Of a stretch of 64,000 nucleotides of DNA, positions 18,879-27,906 are shown piece by piece. The notes beneath the pieces are model-generated. The model searched no databases, was not told the DNA's origin, and saw only the letters and a program-made list of their open reading frames with translations. A program made the position numbers and the translations under genes. Source of the stretch: a bacterium (GTDB taxonomy: Bacteria > Elusimicrobiota > Elusimicrobia > Elusimicrobiales > UBA9959); assembly GCA_021811315.1 (NCBI GenBank), contig JAJZPF010000002.1, positions 159,958 to 223,957 on the forward strand. The letters are read 5' to 3'. How positions within the stretch are numbered: the stretch's first letter is position 1; the number at the start of each line of letters is the position of its first letter.

Positions 18879-21139
18879 TTTGTACCCCCGGCGGCCGGCG
18901 CATGCAGGTACATAAAAGCTTTCTCGGGAGTAAGCGGCAGAGAAGGCGCGGCTTTGTCCCTGCGCACGCTGCGCAGCGCTTCCAGGACGGCGAAGTAAGA
19001 GCCCAGCCCGTGCACGAGGGGCGGCTCGCCTATAGCCTTGCTGTTGCACACGGCATAAGGGTTGCTTGAATCCTTTAGCAGCGTCACGTCGAAGCGCTTC
19101 GGGATGAATTTGATGTCCGGGACCTTGTAGGCGCTCACGCCGGTCAGAACTTTGCCGTCGGCGCCGTAGCGGAGCTGCTCCAGCGTGGCCCAGCCGATCC
19201 CCTGGACCACCGCGCCGTGGATCTGGCCGAGGTCGACTTCGGGAGAGAGCGATTCTCCCACGTCCTGCACCACGTCGATGGCTTCAATGGAATAGGTGCC
19301 GCGCACGCAGTCCAGCAGAACCTCGGTCAGCGAGGTCGCGTAGCTGTAATAAGCGAAAGGCCGGCCGCGTTCCGCTTTAAGGTCATAATGCAGGTTCGGC
19401 GTGGCGTAGAAAGCGTGTTCCGACAGGTCGACGCGCGCCCATTGCGCGGCCGCCACAAGTTTCTCCCAGGTCAGGTCGGCGGGCTTCCCGCCGGCGTGTA
19501 TGATCCCGTCGCGGATAACTATAGAGGCCGGGTCGGCCTGGCCGAGCTGTTTGGCGGCGAAGGCCTGCAGGCGTTGGTACAGCTTCTCGCAGGCGAACTT
19601 GGTGGCCATGCCGTTAAGGTCGGCCCCCGAACTGGCCGAGGTGGGCGAAGCGTTGGGGATCCTGGAGGTATTGGTGGTATCCACCCGGACCCTGTCCACG
19701 CTGGCGCCCAGCGTGCGCGCCGCCACGACGCGGATCTTGGTGTTGACGCCCTGGCCCATCTCCACGGCCCCGGTGCTTACCGAGACGCTCCCGTCGACGT
19801 AAATATTGACCAGCGAAGAGGCCTGGTTAAGCGCCATCTGCGCGAAAGAGATCCCGAAACTGACCGGGACTACGGAAAGGCCGCGCTTTGTATCGGTGTG
19901 GGTATTGTTATACTCGACAACCGCCGCGCGCCGCGCGGAAATATTCACTTTCTTGTCCAGCGTCTGCCAGCAGCGCACGGCGTTCACGGAGTCGAGTTTC
20001 ACTCCGTACGGCAGGGTGTCGCCTTCGCGCAGAAGGTTCCCGCCCTTGAGGATCTCCGCCTCCAGGCCCATCAGTTCCGCGGCGTGGTTCAGCGCCGCTT
20101 CTATAGCGAAAGTACCCTGGGGCACGCCGAAGCCGCGGAAAGCGTTGTTCGGCGGGATATTGGTGCGGCAGCTTACCGCGGAAATACGGATATTGGGGAT
20201 ATTATAAGAACCGGAGACGTGCAGGAAAGAGCGGCCCAGCACGGCCAGGGAAATGTCGGCGCAGGCGCCGGCATGCTGGTAAAGGTCTATTTCATAGGCC
20301 AGGATCTTCCCCTCGGCGTCCAGGCCAAGTTTATAGTCGTATTCGTAGGCGTGGCGCTTTCCGGTGGTGGCTATATCCTCGTTGCGGCCCAGCACCAGCT
20401 TGACGGGGCGCTTAAGGATGAAAGCGGCCATGGCGGGCGCTACTATCCAGACCGCCGTGGATTCCTTGCCGCCGAACCCGCCGCCGAGCCGGCGGATGTC
20501 GAGCTCCACCTTGTGCATCGGGATGCCGAGCACCTCGGCGAGGTGGCGGTGAAAAGCGCCCGGCGACTGCGCGCTGGCATGCACCTTGATGGTGTCATGC
20601 TCGCCCGGCACCGCCAAGGCGCGCTGGGTTTCGAAATAGAAATGCTCCTGCGGGCCGCTCGAGAGCCGGCCCTGTGCGACAATTTTGCACTTGGCGAAAG
20701 CGGCCTCCGGATCGCCGTTCACGAGGACGCGCCTGGAGCCGTGGATCAGCCCTTTCGCGGCGGCTTCCCGCGGATCAAAAACGGGCTCGAGTTTTTCGAT
20801 ATCCGCGCTGATGAGCTGCGCCGCGCGCCTGGCATTGCGCGGCGTATCGGCCACCACCAGCGCGATGGGCTGGCCTATGTATTCCACGCTGTCTACGGCC
20901 AGCAAAGGCTGGTCCTTCAGCACATGCCCTACCTGGTTGAGTCCCGGCACGTCGCGGTGCGTATAGACCGCGGCTACTCCGGGGGCGGCGGCGGCACCGG
21001 AGATATCGAGCGAGAGTATTTTACCGCGGGCCACCGGGGACGTAAAAAGGACCGCGTGCAGGCAGCCTTCGGGAGCGGGAATATCGTCCACGAACCGCGA
21101 CGTGCCGCGCACGTGCATCTCCATATCTCCGTTCTTCAT
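18875..21139 (-). CDS. Xanthine-dehydrogenase-like molybdopterin subunit
   Basis: A 754-aa molybdenum subunit with GGGFGGKES (about residues 222-230), FRGFGVPQGTFAIE (about 340) and, near the C terminus, AIGEPPLVHG, where the Glu is the general base of xanthine dehydrogenase. This GEPP context is closer to true xanthine dehydrogenases than the first Mo subunit in the window, so the two enzymes probably have different substrates. It is coupled to the fused FeS/FAD subunit by an ATGA overlap and is preceded by a strong GGGGAGG ribosome site. Confidence 0.92.
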   Translation of the reverse strand: MKNGDMEMHVRGTSRFVDDIPAPEGCLHAVLFTSPVARGKILSLDISGAAAAPGVAAVYTHRDVPGLNQVGHVLKDQPLLAVDSVEYIGQPIALVVADTPRNARRAAQLISADIEKLEPVFDPREAAAKGLIHGSRRVLVNGDPEAAFAKCKIVAQGRLSSGPQEHFYFETQRALAVPGEHDTIKVHASAQSPGAFHRHLAEVLGIPMHKVELDIRRLGGGFGGKESTAVWIVAPAMAAFILKRPVKLVLGRNEDIATTGKRHAYEYDYKLGLDAEGKILAYEIDLYQHAGACADISLAVLGRSFLHVSGSYNIPNIRISAVSCRTNIPPNNAFRGFGVPQGTFAIEAALNHAAELMGLEAEILKGGNLLREGDTLPYGVKLDSVNAVRCWQTLDKKVNISARRAAVVEYNNTHTDTKRGLSVVPVSFGISFAQMALNQASSLVNIYVDGSVSVSTGAVEMGQGVNTKIRVVAARTLGASVDRVRVDTTNTSRIPNASPTSASSGADLNGMATKFACEKLYQRLQAFAAKQLGQADPASIVIRDGIIHAGGKPADLTWEKLVAAAQWARVDLSEHAFYATPNLHYDLKAERGRPFAYYSYATSLTEVLLDCVRGTYSIEAIDVVQDVGESLSPEVDLGQIHGAVVQGIGWATLEQLRYGADGKVLTGVSAYKVPDIKFIPKRFDVTLLKDSSNPYAVCNSKAIGEPPLVHGLGSYFAVLEALRSVRRDKAAPSLPLTPEKAFMYLHAPAAGGTK

Positions 21140-22530
21140 AGCGCCTCCCCCCGGGGCGCGGCGAAATGAGCGCGCACCAGCTGGCCAGCCAGCAGCTTTT
21201 TGTAAGCCGCAGAGCCCCGGATATCGTCTATCGGCTTAGCCGCGGCCTCGGCGGCCCTGGCGATGGCGTCCACCGTAACCGCGTCAGGCTTACGGCCGTA
21301 AAAAGCCTCGAGGCCGCCTACCAGGAGCGGGGTCGGCCCCACGCCGCCGGCGGACAGGATAAGACCGGTGATGACGCCGTCGGGACCTGTGGTCACCCTG
21401 AGCGCGGTATTGACCGCCGCGATGTCGAGCGTGGCCCGGTTGGAGACTTTCTCGAAATGGTAGCGGGCGCCGGCCGGAAGCAGCGGGATGACGATCTCGC
21501 TCACGAGCTCGCCGCAGGCCAGGTCCGTTTTCTTGTAGCCAAGGTAGAATTTCGCCAGCGGAACCTCGCGCTTTGCGCCGGCCGCGGCCGTGATGACGAG
21601 GCCGGCGTCGAGCGCCAGCAGGATGATGGCAGCGTCGCCGATGGGCGAGGCGTTTACGATATTGCCGGCCAGGGTCGCTTTATTGCGCAGGATGGCGGAA
21701 GAGTGCAGCAGCAGGTCTTCCCGGAGGCCGGGGAAATGTTCCCGCACGGGCGCCGCATTGCGGAAGTCCTCTATAGTTACCGCTCCGCCTACCCGCAGCC
21801 TGCCGCCGTCGACGCGGACATAGTCCAGGTCGCGGCGCTTCGACAGGAAGCAGAGACTTTTTTCCATCAGCTGCTCGGGCTTCTGCACGAACAGGTCGGT
21901 GCCGCCGGCCACGAACACCGCGTCCTTCCCGCAGGACGCCGGCGCCGACCGCAGTTCCGACAGTTGGTCGGGTATCGCGCGGAAATATTCAGGCACTACG
22001 CCCGATGAAATTAGAGAGTCCAGGCGTTTGGAGGGGACGACCGTAGTCCCGGCCAGCTTTTCGCACAGCGCCCGCGCGGCGTTCCGGATGGAGACGTAGC
22101 CCGTACAGCGGCAGATATTGCCGTCCAGCGCGTTAATAGCCTCTTCATAAGACAGCGAGGAACTGCCAAGGCAGAAACCAGTGAGGGACAGAACTATGCC
22201 CGGGGTGCAAAAGCCGCACTGCGAGGCGCTGTTCTCTACAATGAGCCGCTGTACCAGCGTCAGAGGCTCGCCGATGAGCCCCTCGACGGTCACGATATGG
22301 CAGCCGTCCACGTCGCCGAGGGGCAGCAGGCAGGAGGCGCAGGCCTTATAGGCCACGCTGCCGTCAGCCTGCTTTGCCCCGACCAGCACGGTGCAGGCGC
22401 CGCATTCTCCTTCGCGGCAGGCTTCCTTGGTGCCCGACAGGCAGGCCGTGCCGCGGATGAATTCCAGCAGGACCAGGCCCGGGCTTTCTTCAGTGGAGAC
22501 CACCCGCTGGTTAAGAATGAAACTCGGCAT
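21136..22530 (-). CDS. Xanthine-dehydrogenase-like fused [2Fe-2S]/FAD subunit
   Basis: A 464-aa protein in which the ferredoxin-like part (CREGECGACTVLV, QCGFCTPG, NICRCTGY; residues ~1-150) is fused to the FAD domain (FVAGGTDLFV about 206-215; TLAGNIVNASPIGD about 285-298). This is the small-subunit arrangement of bacterial two-subunit xanthine dehydrogenases, unlike the three-gene set upstream. It accepts electrons from the molybdenum subunit encoded directly downstream. An AAGGAA site precedes the ATG and XdhC is encoded 17 bp upstream. Confidence 0.93.
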   Translation of the reverse strand: MPSFILNQRVVSTEESPGLVLLEFIRGTACLSGTKEACREGECGACTVLVGAKQADGSVAYKACASCLLPLGDVDGCHIVTVEGLIGEPLTLVQRLIVENSASQCGFCTPGIVLSLTGFCLGSSSLSYEEAINALDGNICRCTGYVSIRNAARALCEKLAGTTVVPSKRLDSLISSGVVPEYFRAIPDQLSELRSAPASCGKDAVFVAGGTDLFVQKPEQLMEKSLCFLSKRRDLDYVRVDGGRLRVGGAVTIEDFRNAAPVREHFPGLREDLLLHSSAILRNKATLAGNIVNASPIGDAAIILLALDAGLVITAAAGAKREVPLAKFYLGYKKTDLACGELVSEIVIPLLPAGARYHFEKVSNRATLDIAAVNTALRVTTGPDGVITGLILSAGGVGPTPLLVGGLEAFYGRKPDAVTVDAIARAAEAAAKPIDDIRGSAAYKKLLAGQLVRAHFAAPRGEAL

Positions 22531-22547
22531 AAACGATTCCTTGAAAT

Positions 22548-23375
22548 TCAGCTGCCTTTAGCTTTCGGGCCGGCGCCAGTCACGCTCATGTGCGCCCCGT
22601 CGCGCTTGTAATGCAGTTTCATGATCTCGGCCAGCACGGAGACGGCTATTTCCCCCGGGGTTTTGCCGCCCAGGTTCAGCCCGACGGGGGAATGCACCCG
22701 GGGGTCCTTGAGCGGGTAAAGCTTTTTCTTCCCGAGCAGGCGGAAGATCTCTCCGACCTTGTCCTTGCTGCCTATCATCCCGATATAGGCGGCCGGAGTT
22801 TTCATCACGGCCTCGAGGCACTCCCGGTCCAGCGCGTGGCCGCGCGTCAAGATCACGGCATAAGTGTCTTTATCCGGCGCCGCTATTTCGACCGCCTTAT
22901 GAGGCGCCTCGTTGATTATCGCCCGCGCTCCGGGGAAACGGTCGGGATTGGCGAATTCCTTCCTGTCGTCGGCCACGGTATACGGGTAGCCCGCCAGCCG
23001 GCAGGCCTCGGCTATCTTTACCCCGACATGGCCGCCGCCGAGTATTAAAATTTTCAGGGGGTCTTTGTAAACGTCGATGTAAACTTCCATCTTACCCATG
23101 CAGATCATCCCGGTATTCCCCCCGGGCTTAAGGTCGAAAGAGAACTTGCCGCCTTCGCCTTTCTTCAGGCAGTCCACGGCCTGCTTTATGGTCAGCGCTT
23201 CGATGGAACCGCCGCCCACCGTACCCTCGATGGAGCCGTCCGGATAAACCAGCATTTTGGCGCCGGCTTCCCTCGGCGTGGAGCCGCCCACGGAGATAAC
23301 GGTGACGAAAGCCGCGCCGCGGCCGCCGTCGATGGCCTCGGAAAGGAGTTTTATGATATTTTTGTTTTCTTTCAT
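22548..23375 (-). CDS. xdhC: XdhC family Mo-hydroxylase maturation factor
   Basis: A 275-aa protein with the XdhC/CoxI N-terminal region (VGGSTPREAGAKMLV and VGGGSIEA) and a C-terminal Rossmann domain (LILGGGHVGVKIAEACRLAG). XdhC binds molybdenum cofactor, protects it during sulfuration and inserts it into xanthine dehydrogenase. It is the first gene of the minus-strand set XdhC, FeS/FAD subunit, Mo subunit, MoaD, which gives cofactor handling and enzyme from one transcript. The cyclase gene ends only 24 bp upstream. Confidence 0.91.
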   Translation of the reverse strand: MKENKNIIKLLSEAIDGGRGAAFVTVISVGGSTPREAGAKMLVYPDGSIEGTVGGGSIEALTIKQAVDCLKKGEGGKFSFDLKPGGNTGMICMGKMEVYIDVYKDPLKILILGGGHVGVKIAEACRLAGYPYTVADDRKEFANPDRFPGARAIINEAPHKAVEIAAPDKDTYAVILTRGHALDRECLEAVMKTPAAYIGMIGSKDKVGEIFRLLGKKKLYPLKDPRVHSPVGLNLGGKTPGEIAVSVLAEIMKLHYKRDGAHMSVTGAGPKAKGS

Positions 23376-23399
23376 GACGTAATTATTTTACTAATTTAG

Positions 23400-24944
23400 C
23401 TAAACCACCTTATACAGCTCCATAGTTTCGGTTTTGCCTTTAAGCGCGACCTTTCCGAGTGGAGCGAAGGAGACGGAGGTTCCGATGGAACCGCGGGCCA
23501 TCTCCAGCGCGGCCTGGCTAACTATTATATCGGTGTTCAGTTCCTTGGTTTTCGACTCCAGCCTGGAGGCGATATTTACGGTATCACCGATGAAAGTATA
23601 TTCCAGGCGGAAGGCCGTCCCGACGTTCCCGCCCACCAGCTTGCCGGCGTGTATCCCTATCCCGAAATCCACAAGGCCGGGAGCCTTTCCCGAGGCGTTG
23701 AACTCGGCCAGCGCCTTGCGCATCCCGACCGCCGCGCGCACCGCGTCGGCGGCATAATCCTCGGAGCCGAGCAGCGGGGTATAGATCGCCATCACTGCGT
23801 CGCCCATGAATTTATTGATGACGCCTTTATTTGCGGTTATAGGCGGGGTTATATAATGGAAATAGGCGTTAAGGAAATCCACCAGCTCAGAAGCCGAGAG
23901 CTTCTCGCTGAGCGGCGTGAAGTTCCTGATATCGCAGAACATCACGGCGGCCACCATGTCCTCGCCGCCCAAATTCACCTTCTTGTTCTTGATAAGCTCA
24001 CGGGCTATCTCTATAGAAAGGTATTTGCCGAAAGTGTCCTGCAGCTCCTCGCGCTCCTTAAGCCCGTCCACCATCTCGTTGTAGCCGGCCTTGAGGTGCC
24101 CTATCTCGTCGGAGAAGTAGATGCGGGTTCGCTGGTAATCCCCGGCGGCCACTTTCTTCATCTTGGCGATCAGCCCGTCCAGCGGAACCTGCAGGCCGTG
24201 ATAGACCGTGGTGACACCGGTCATCAGGAGCACGCCGGACAGGAACAGAAGCATGCCGAGATCTTCCGCGAAGACGTCCCACGGCACGCGGTTGAGGAAG
24301 AGCAGGTAGATAAGGAGGAACGGTATGATGGCGAAAGCGAAGACCAGCGAGGAGATCTTGATATAGATGGGCAGCGAGAAACCGGGGCGCAGCCTGGACA
24401 GCTCTTCCGGGGTATAAAGGGATTCTATAAGCTTCTTCTGCTTGGACAGGTGGGCGTCGATGTGGGCTATGAGCAGGGCGGCCTGCGCCAGGAAGGCGAC
24501 CCCCGCGGCCGCGCATTTTTTCGCGGTCAACAGGCCCATGAAGCCCGGAACCGCCATCGCCGCGCCCTGGGCCAGCACCAGCATCAGGAAAGCGTCGCGG
24601 TAGATATTCCCAAGCCTGACGCGGATCTTGGCCTTGAGCGCCTCGTCCGGCTTGCGCACGTACAGGTAAGCCGGGCGCCCCCAGAGATAGACCAGGACCA
24701 TCATCAGTATGAACCCGACGCCGATATTGACGCCGGTATGGCGCCCCCCCAGGCTTATATTAGCCAGCATTCCGTTGGTGTCCTTGCTGCCCTGGTCTCC
24801 GGAAAAGGCGACCATCGCTATCCGGAAGAACGCCGAATTTATAAAGGCCAGGAAAAGCGGGATGGTAAGGAGGTTAAAGAACTCCGTCATCTTCTCTTTA
24901 CGCGCGGCTTTTTCAGGATCTCCGAACAATATAATATTTTTCAT
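23400..24944 (-). CDS. Membrane-bound class III adenylate cyclase with HAMP domain
   Basis: A 514-aa protein with several N-terminal membrane helices (about residues 20-240), a HAMP linker (about 245-300) and a C-terminal class III cyclase domain. The two metal-binding Asp residues are in FCDIRNFTPLSE and KFMGDAVMAIY. The adenine-selecting Lys (NKFMGD) and Asp (FIGDTVN) and the transition-state Arg (NIASRLES) point to adenylate rather than guanylate cyclase. The membrane part probably senses a signal. It overlaps the transporter gene by 4 bp (ATGA), so cAMP production is tied to this catabolic region. Confidence 0.88.
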   Translation of the reverse strand: MKNIILFGDPEKAARKEKMTEFFNLLTIPLFLAFINSAFFRIAMVAFSGDQGSKDTNGMLANISLGGRHTGVNIGVGFILMMVLVYLWGRPAYLYVRKPDEALKAKIRVRLGNIYRDAFLMLVLAQGAAMAVPGFMGLLTAKKCAAAGVAFLAQAALLIAHIDAHLSKQKKLIESLYTPEELSRLRPGFSLPIYIKISSLVFAFAIIPFLLIYLLFLNRVPWDVFAEDLGMLLFLSGVLLMTGVTTVYHGLQVPLDGLIAKMKKVAAGDYQRTRIYFSDEIGHLKAGYNEMVDGLKEREELQDTFGKYLSIEIARELIKNKKVNLGGEDMVAAVMFCDIRNFTPLSEKLSASELVDFLNAYFHYITPPITANKGVINKFMGDAVMAIYTPLLGSEDYAADAVRAAVGMRKALAEFNASGKAPGLVDFGIGIHAGKLVGGNVGTAFRLEYTFIGDTVNIASRLESKTKELNTDIIVSQAALEMARGSIGTSVSFAPLGKVALKGKTETMELYKVV

Positions 24945-26179
24945 AGGTACCTCAGGAAAACCCAGTATATTATGCCATTTATAAAAGTGAGAGGAACCCC
25001 GACACGGGCGAACTCGAGGAAGGTTATAGTGGTCCCGGCTTTCTTCTCCGCGTTCTGGATTATTATCACATTGCTTGCAGCGCCCAAAATGAACAAATTG
25101 CCGGCAAAAGTGGAAGCCGCCGCCAGCGCCATAAGTTCAGGCGTGCCGGCGCCGGCCTGCCGCAGCATAGGCAGATAGAGCGCCACCAGGGGGACGTTAG
25201 AAATAAGCTGGCTCATCAAAACACTGACCGCTATTATCGGGCCAAGCCCGGCTATGTCCGCCCCGGACCGGGCGATAAGGCCCTGGAAGAAGCCGGTATC
25301 CCAGACGCTCCGCATCAGAACGAACATTGCGGCGAAAAAAGCCAGCGTGCTCCAGTCGGTCTTGCGCAGTATCTCGAAGCGGCGCGGGCTGAACAGCAGG
25401 CCTGGCAGGGCGGCGGCCAGGGCTATCCAGGTAAGCCGGAAATCAAGCGCCGGGTTTATGGACACCAGCACGATCTTCGCCGCTATCATCAGGCAAAGCA
25501 CCCCCGCCGTGATCTTTGCGAGCAGCGCCAGTTTCTTATCCTTTACCGGCTCCTGGGAATGGGTCAGCGCGACTTTCCTGAATTCCTGCCGGTAGAAAAA
25601 GCGCACAAGCAGGAAGACCGCTCCGAGGTTTATAAATGTAGGGATCGCGAGGTATTTGAAGAAAGTGAGGAAAGGCGCCGCCACTTCCCCTTTTACGGCC
25701 ACCAGCAAATTTTGGGGATTGCCTATCGGGCTCATCACGCTGCCGACGGTAATAGAAAAAGCCAGGGCAAGAAGCAGCGCCTTGGGCGCGATCCCGTGCT
25801 TCCGGGCCAGAAGCAGCGCCACCGGAGTTCCGATTATCGCCAGCGTATCGTTCATCAGGAAAGCCGAGGCCAGGCCCATGAAGAAAACAAGCAGAAACAG
25901 CAGGCTTTCCTCGGTACGGGCTCGCTTGAATATCTCGTACTTGACATGCGCCAGCCAGCCGCTCAGTTCAAAGACCTGCCCGGCGGCGAACATACCGAAC
26001 AGGAAAAGCATCACGTCCGGGTCGATCGAGTTCATGGCCGCGGCGGGCTTTATCCCGCCGGAAAGCAGCACGGCGGCCGCTCCGGCGCACATCACCTGCC
26101 AGATCTCAAAACGGAACCTCCCCACCTGCCGCACGGCGATGAGGAGGAAAACGGCCAGGAGTACTATTACCGGGAACAT
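24941..26179 (-). CDS. ArsB/SLC13-like anion transporter
   Basis: A 412-aa protein with about ten to twelve membrane helices. FLMNDTLAIIGTPVALLLA and SPIGNPQNLL are the two re-entrant-loop motifs of the ion transporter superfamily (ArsB, NhaD, DASS/SLC13). It could carry an organic anion used or excreted by the surrounding enzymes; arsenite efflux is less likely because no ars genes are nearby. Its start overlaps the MocA stop by one base and its end overlaps the cyclase start by 4 bp. Confidence 0.82.
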   Translation of the reverse strand: MFPVIVLLAVFLLIAVRQVGRFRFEIWQVMCAGAAAVLLSGGIKPAAAMNSIDPDVMLFLFGMFAAGQVFELSGWLAHVKYEIFKRARTEESLLFLLVFFMGLASAFLMNDTLAIIGTPVALLLARKHGIAPKALLLALAFSITVGSVMSPIGNPQNLLVAVKGEVAAPFLTFFKYLAIPTFINLGAVFLLVRFFYRQEFRKVALTHSQEPVKDKKLALLAKITAGVLCLMIAAKIVLVSINPALDFRLTWIALAAALPGLLFSPRRFEILRKTDWSTLAFFAAMFVLMRSVWDTGFFQGLIARSGADIAGLGPIIAVSVLMSQLISNVPLVALYLPMLRQAGAGTPELMALAAASTFAGNLFILGAASNVIIIQNAEKKAGTTITFLEFARVGVPLTFINGIIYWVFLRYL

Positions 26180-26781
26180 CAGCCGGCCTTTACAAGCGCC
26201 TCGTAATCTTCCGGGGTATCGAAGTCGCGGATTATTTCAGGGTCTTTTACTTCAAGGTCGAAGATCTTTACGGAAGGATGATGCGTCACCCAGTGCAGAC
26301 CTTTGTCCAAAGGCCCCTCGAAGCAGAGCTGCCGGTGCGCCGCGGGGATAATAATAGGATGGCCGCGCTTAAGACGCGAATCCGAAGCTCGGAAAGTGCG
26401 GGGTATGACTACCGAATCTTTATTTAAAAGCCAGCAGTCTATTACCTTTTTATAAGTGTCGGGATCTATCGTCGGCTGGTCGGCGAGGCAGACCAGGAAC
26501 GCTTCAGAGAATTCCGAAACCTCTCCTAATCCGACCCGCAGGGAAGAAAGCTGACCATGCTCCGGCTTGAGATTAACCGCGACCTTCTCTCCCGTCGGGG
26601 TCCAGGCGGACAGTATCTCTTTCGAGGCGCTCCCCAGAACCGCTACAAGGTCTTCCACCCCGGCGCTCCGCAACGCCGAGCAGACATGCTCTATAAAGGG
26701 CTTCCCCCTCCATTGGAGTATGGCCTTGGGCCGCCCCATCCTGTCCGATCCTCCCGCCGCAAGTATGATGGCTGAGATCAT
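26179..26781 (-). CDS. mocA: Molybdenum cofactor cytidylyltransferase (MocA)
   Basis: A 200-aa NTP-transferase with the N-terminal nucleotide-binding motif ILAAGGSDRMGRPK (about residues 6-19), LADQPTIDP (metal and nucleotide contacts) and RGHPIII (about 138-144). MocA converts molybdopterin to its cytosine dinucleotide, the form needed by many bacterial Mo hydroxylases. The related MobA makes the guanine form, but MobA has LAGG.S/RMG with a distinct spacing. Its position with two Mo-hydroxylase sets supports MocA. The PFK gene ends immediately before it. Confidence 0.87.
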   Translation of the reverse strand: MISAIILAAGGSDRMGRPKAILQWRGKPFIEHVCSALRSAGVEDLVAVLGSASKEILSAWTPTGEKVAVNLKPEHGQLSSLRVGLGEVSEFSEAFLVCLADQPTIDPDTYKKVIDCWLLNKDSVVIPRTFRASDSRLKRGHPIIIPAAHRQLCFEGPLDKGLHWVTHHPSVKIFDLEVKDPEIIRDFDTPEDYEALVKAG

Positions 26782-27891
26782 TTAGTCTCCAAAAGTGATG
26801 CCCAGGTCGCGAGCCGTCACTATCGTATCGCAGTCGAGCGGGACCACTTTCATCCGGCTGGTGGCCTCTTTCAGCGGCACATAGCGCACTACCGGCGGGT
26901 CGAGGGCGACCATCACTCCGGAATAACCCTCTTCGAGGGCGCGCACCGCCGCCGCGCCGAAGCGCAGCGAGATAAGGCGGTCGAAAGTCGTAGGGCTGCC
27001 TCCGCGCAGGAGATGGCCCAGGACCACGGTGCGGCATTCTTTGCCGACCAGCGGCTCGAGCTCTTTAGCGACGCGCTCGCCGGCGCCGCCAAGCTTTTCC
27101 GCGCGGCCCAGCTCTTTGCTGACCACGGAAACCGCGCCGCCCTTAGGCTTGGCGCCCTCGGCCACGACAACGATGGCGTAATGCTTCCCGCGCTTCGGCC
27201 TTTCATTAAGAGCCGCGGCCACTTTATTTATATCGTAAGGGATCTCCGGGATAAGTATAGCGTCGGCATTGCCGGAAACCCCGGCGTTGAGCGCTATCCA
27301 GCCGGCATAGCGGCCCATCACTTCCACGACCATCACCCGCCGGTGAGCGTCGGCGGTGGAGTGCAGCCGGTCCAGGCACTCAGTGGCGAAAGAAACGGCG
27401 GTATCGAAACCGAAAGTTATGACGGTCTTGTCCAGGTCATTGTCGATGGTCTTGGGGACTCCTATGGCGCGTATGCCTTTTTCAGCCAGCACATTCGCGA
27501 TGCCCAGCGAGCCGTCACCGCCCAAAGCCACCAGCGCGTCTATGCCGTTCTTTTTAAAAGCCGCCACCAGCTCGTCGCTGCGGTCTTTCTCATACATCTT
27601 TCCGTCGGGCCCCATCGTGGGATATTTTGTGGGATTACCTTTATTAGTTGTGCCCAGTATCGTACCGCCCAGATGGGTTATCCCGCGGACGCTGTGGCGG
27701 GTCAGCGGGATAAGGCCGCCCTCGGGGTAATCCTCGGGCTTCATAAGCCCGTTATAGCCGTCCCTTATCCCGAAGCATTCGTAGCCCTTGTTAAGGGCGG
27801 AGACCACCACCGCCCTTATTACGGCGTTCAAACCCGGCGCGTCCCCGCCGCCGGTATTTATGGCGATCCTCTTGATCTTGTTTTTCTTCAT
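26782..27891 (-). CDS. pfkA: 6-phosphofructokinase, ATP-type group
   Basis: A 369-aa PfkA-family enzyme with GGGDAPGLNAVIR (residues ~13-25), LGGDGSLG, PKTIDNDLD with the catalytic Asp pair, and MGRYAGWIAL. The Gly after GGD predicts ATP use, whereas pyrophosphate enzymes have Asp there; the Lys in PKTIDND is the residue more often seen in pyrophosphate enzymes. This G/K combination is known from actinobacterial ATP-dependent enzymes, so ATP is more likely. A glycolytic gene inside this heterocycle region is odd; it is contiguous with MocA without a gap. Confidence 0.9.
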   Translation of the reverse strand: MKKNKIKRIAINTGGGDAPGLNAVIRAVVVSALNKGYECFGIRDGYNGLMKPEDYPEGGLIPLTRHSVRGITHLGGTILGTTNKGNPTKYPTMGPDGKMYEKDRSDELVAAFKKNGIDALVALGGDGSLGIANVLAEKGIRAIGVPKTIDNDLDKTVITFGFDTAVSFATECLDRLHSTADAHRRVMVVEVMGRYAGWIALNAGVSGNADAILIPEIPYDINKVAAALNERPKRGKHYAIVVVAEGAKPKGGAVSVVSKELGRAEKLGGAGERVAKELEPLVGKECRTVVLGHLLRGGSPTTFDRLISLRFGAAAVRALEEGYSGVMVALDPPVVRYVPLKEATSRMKVVPLDCDTIVTARDLGITFGD

Positions 27892-27906
27892 CTCCCCCCC
27901 TCCGCG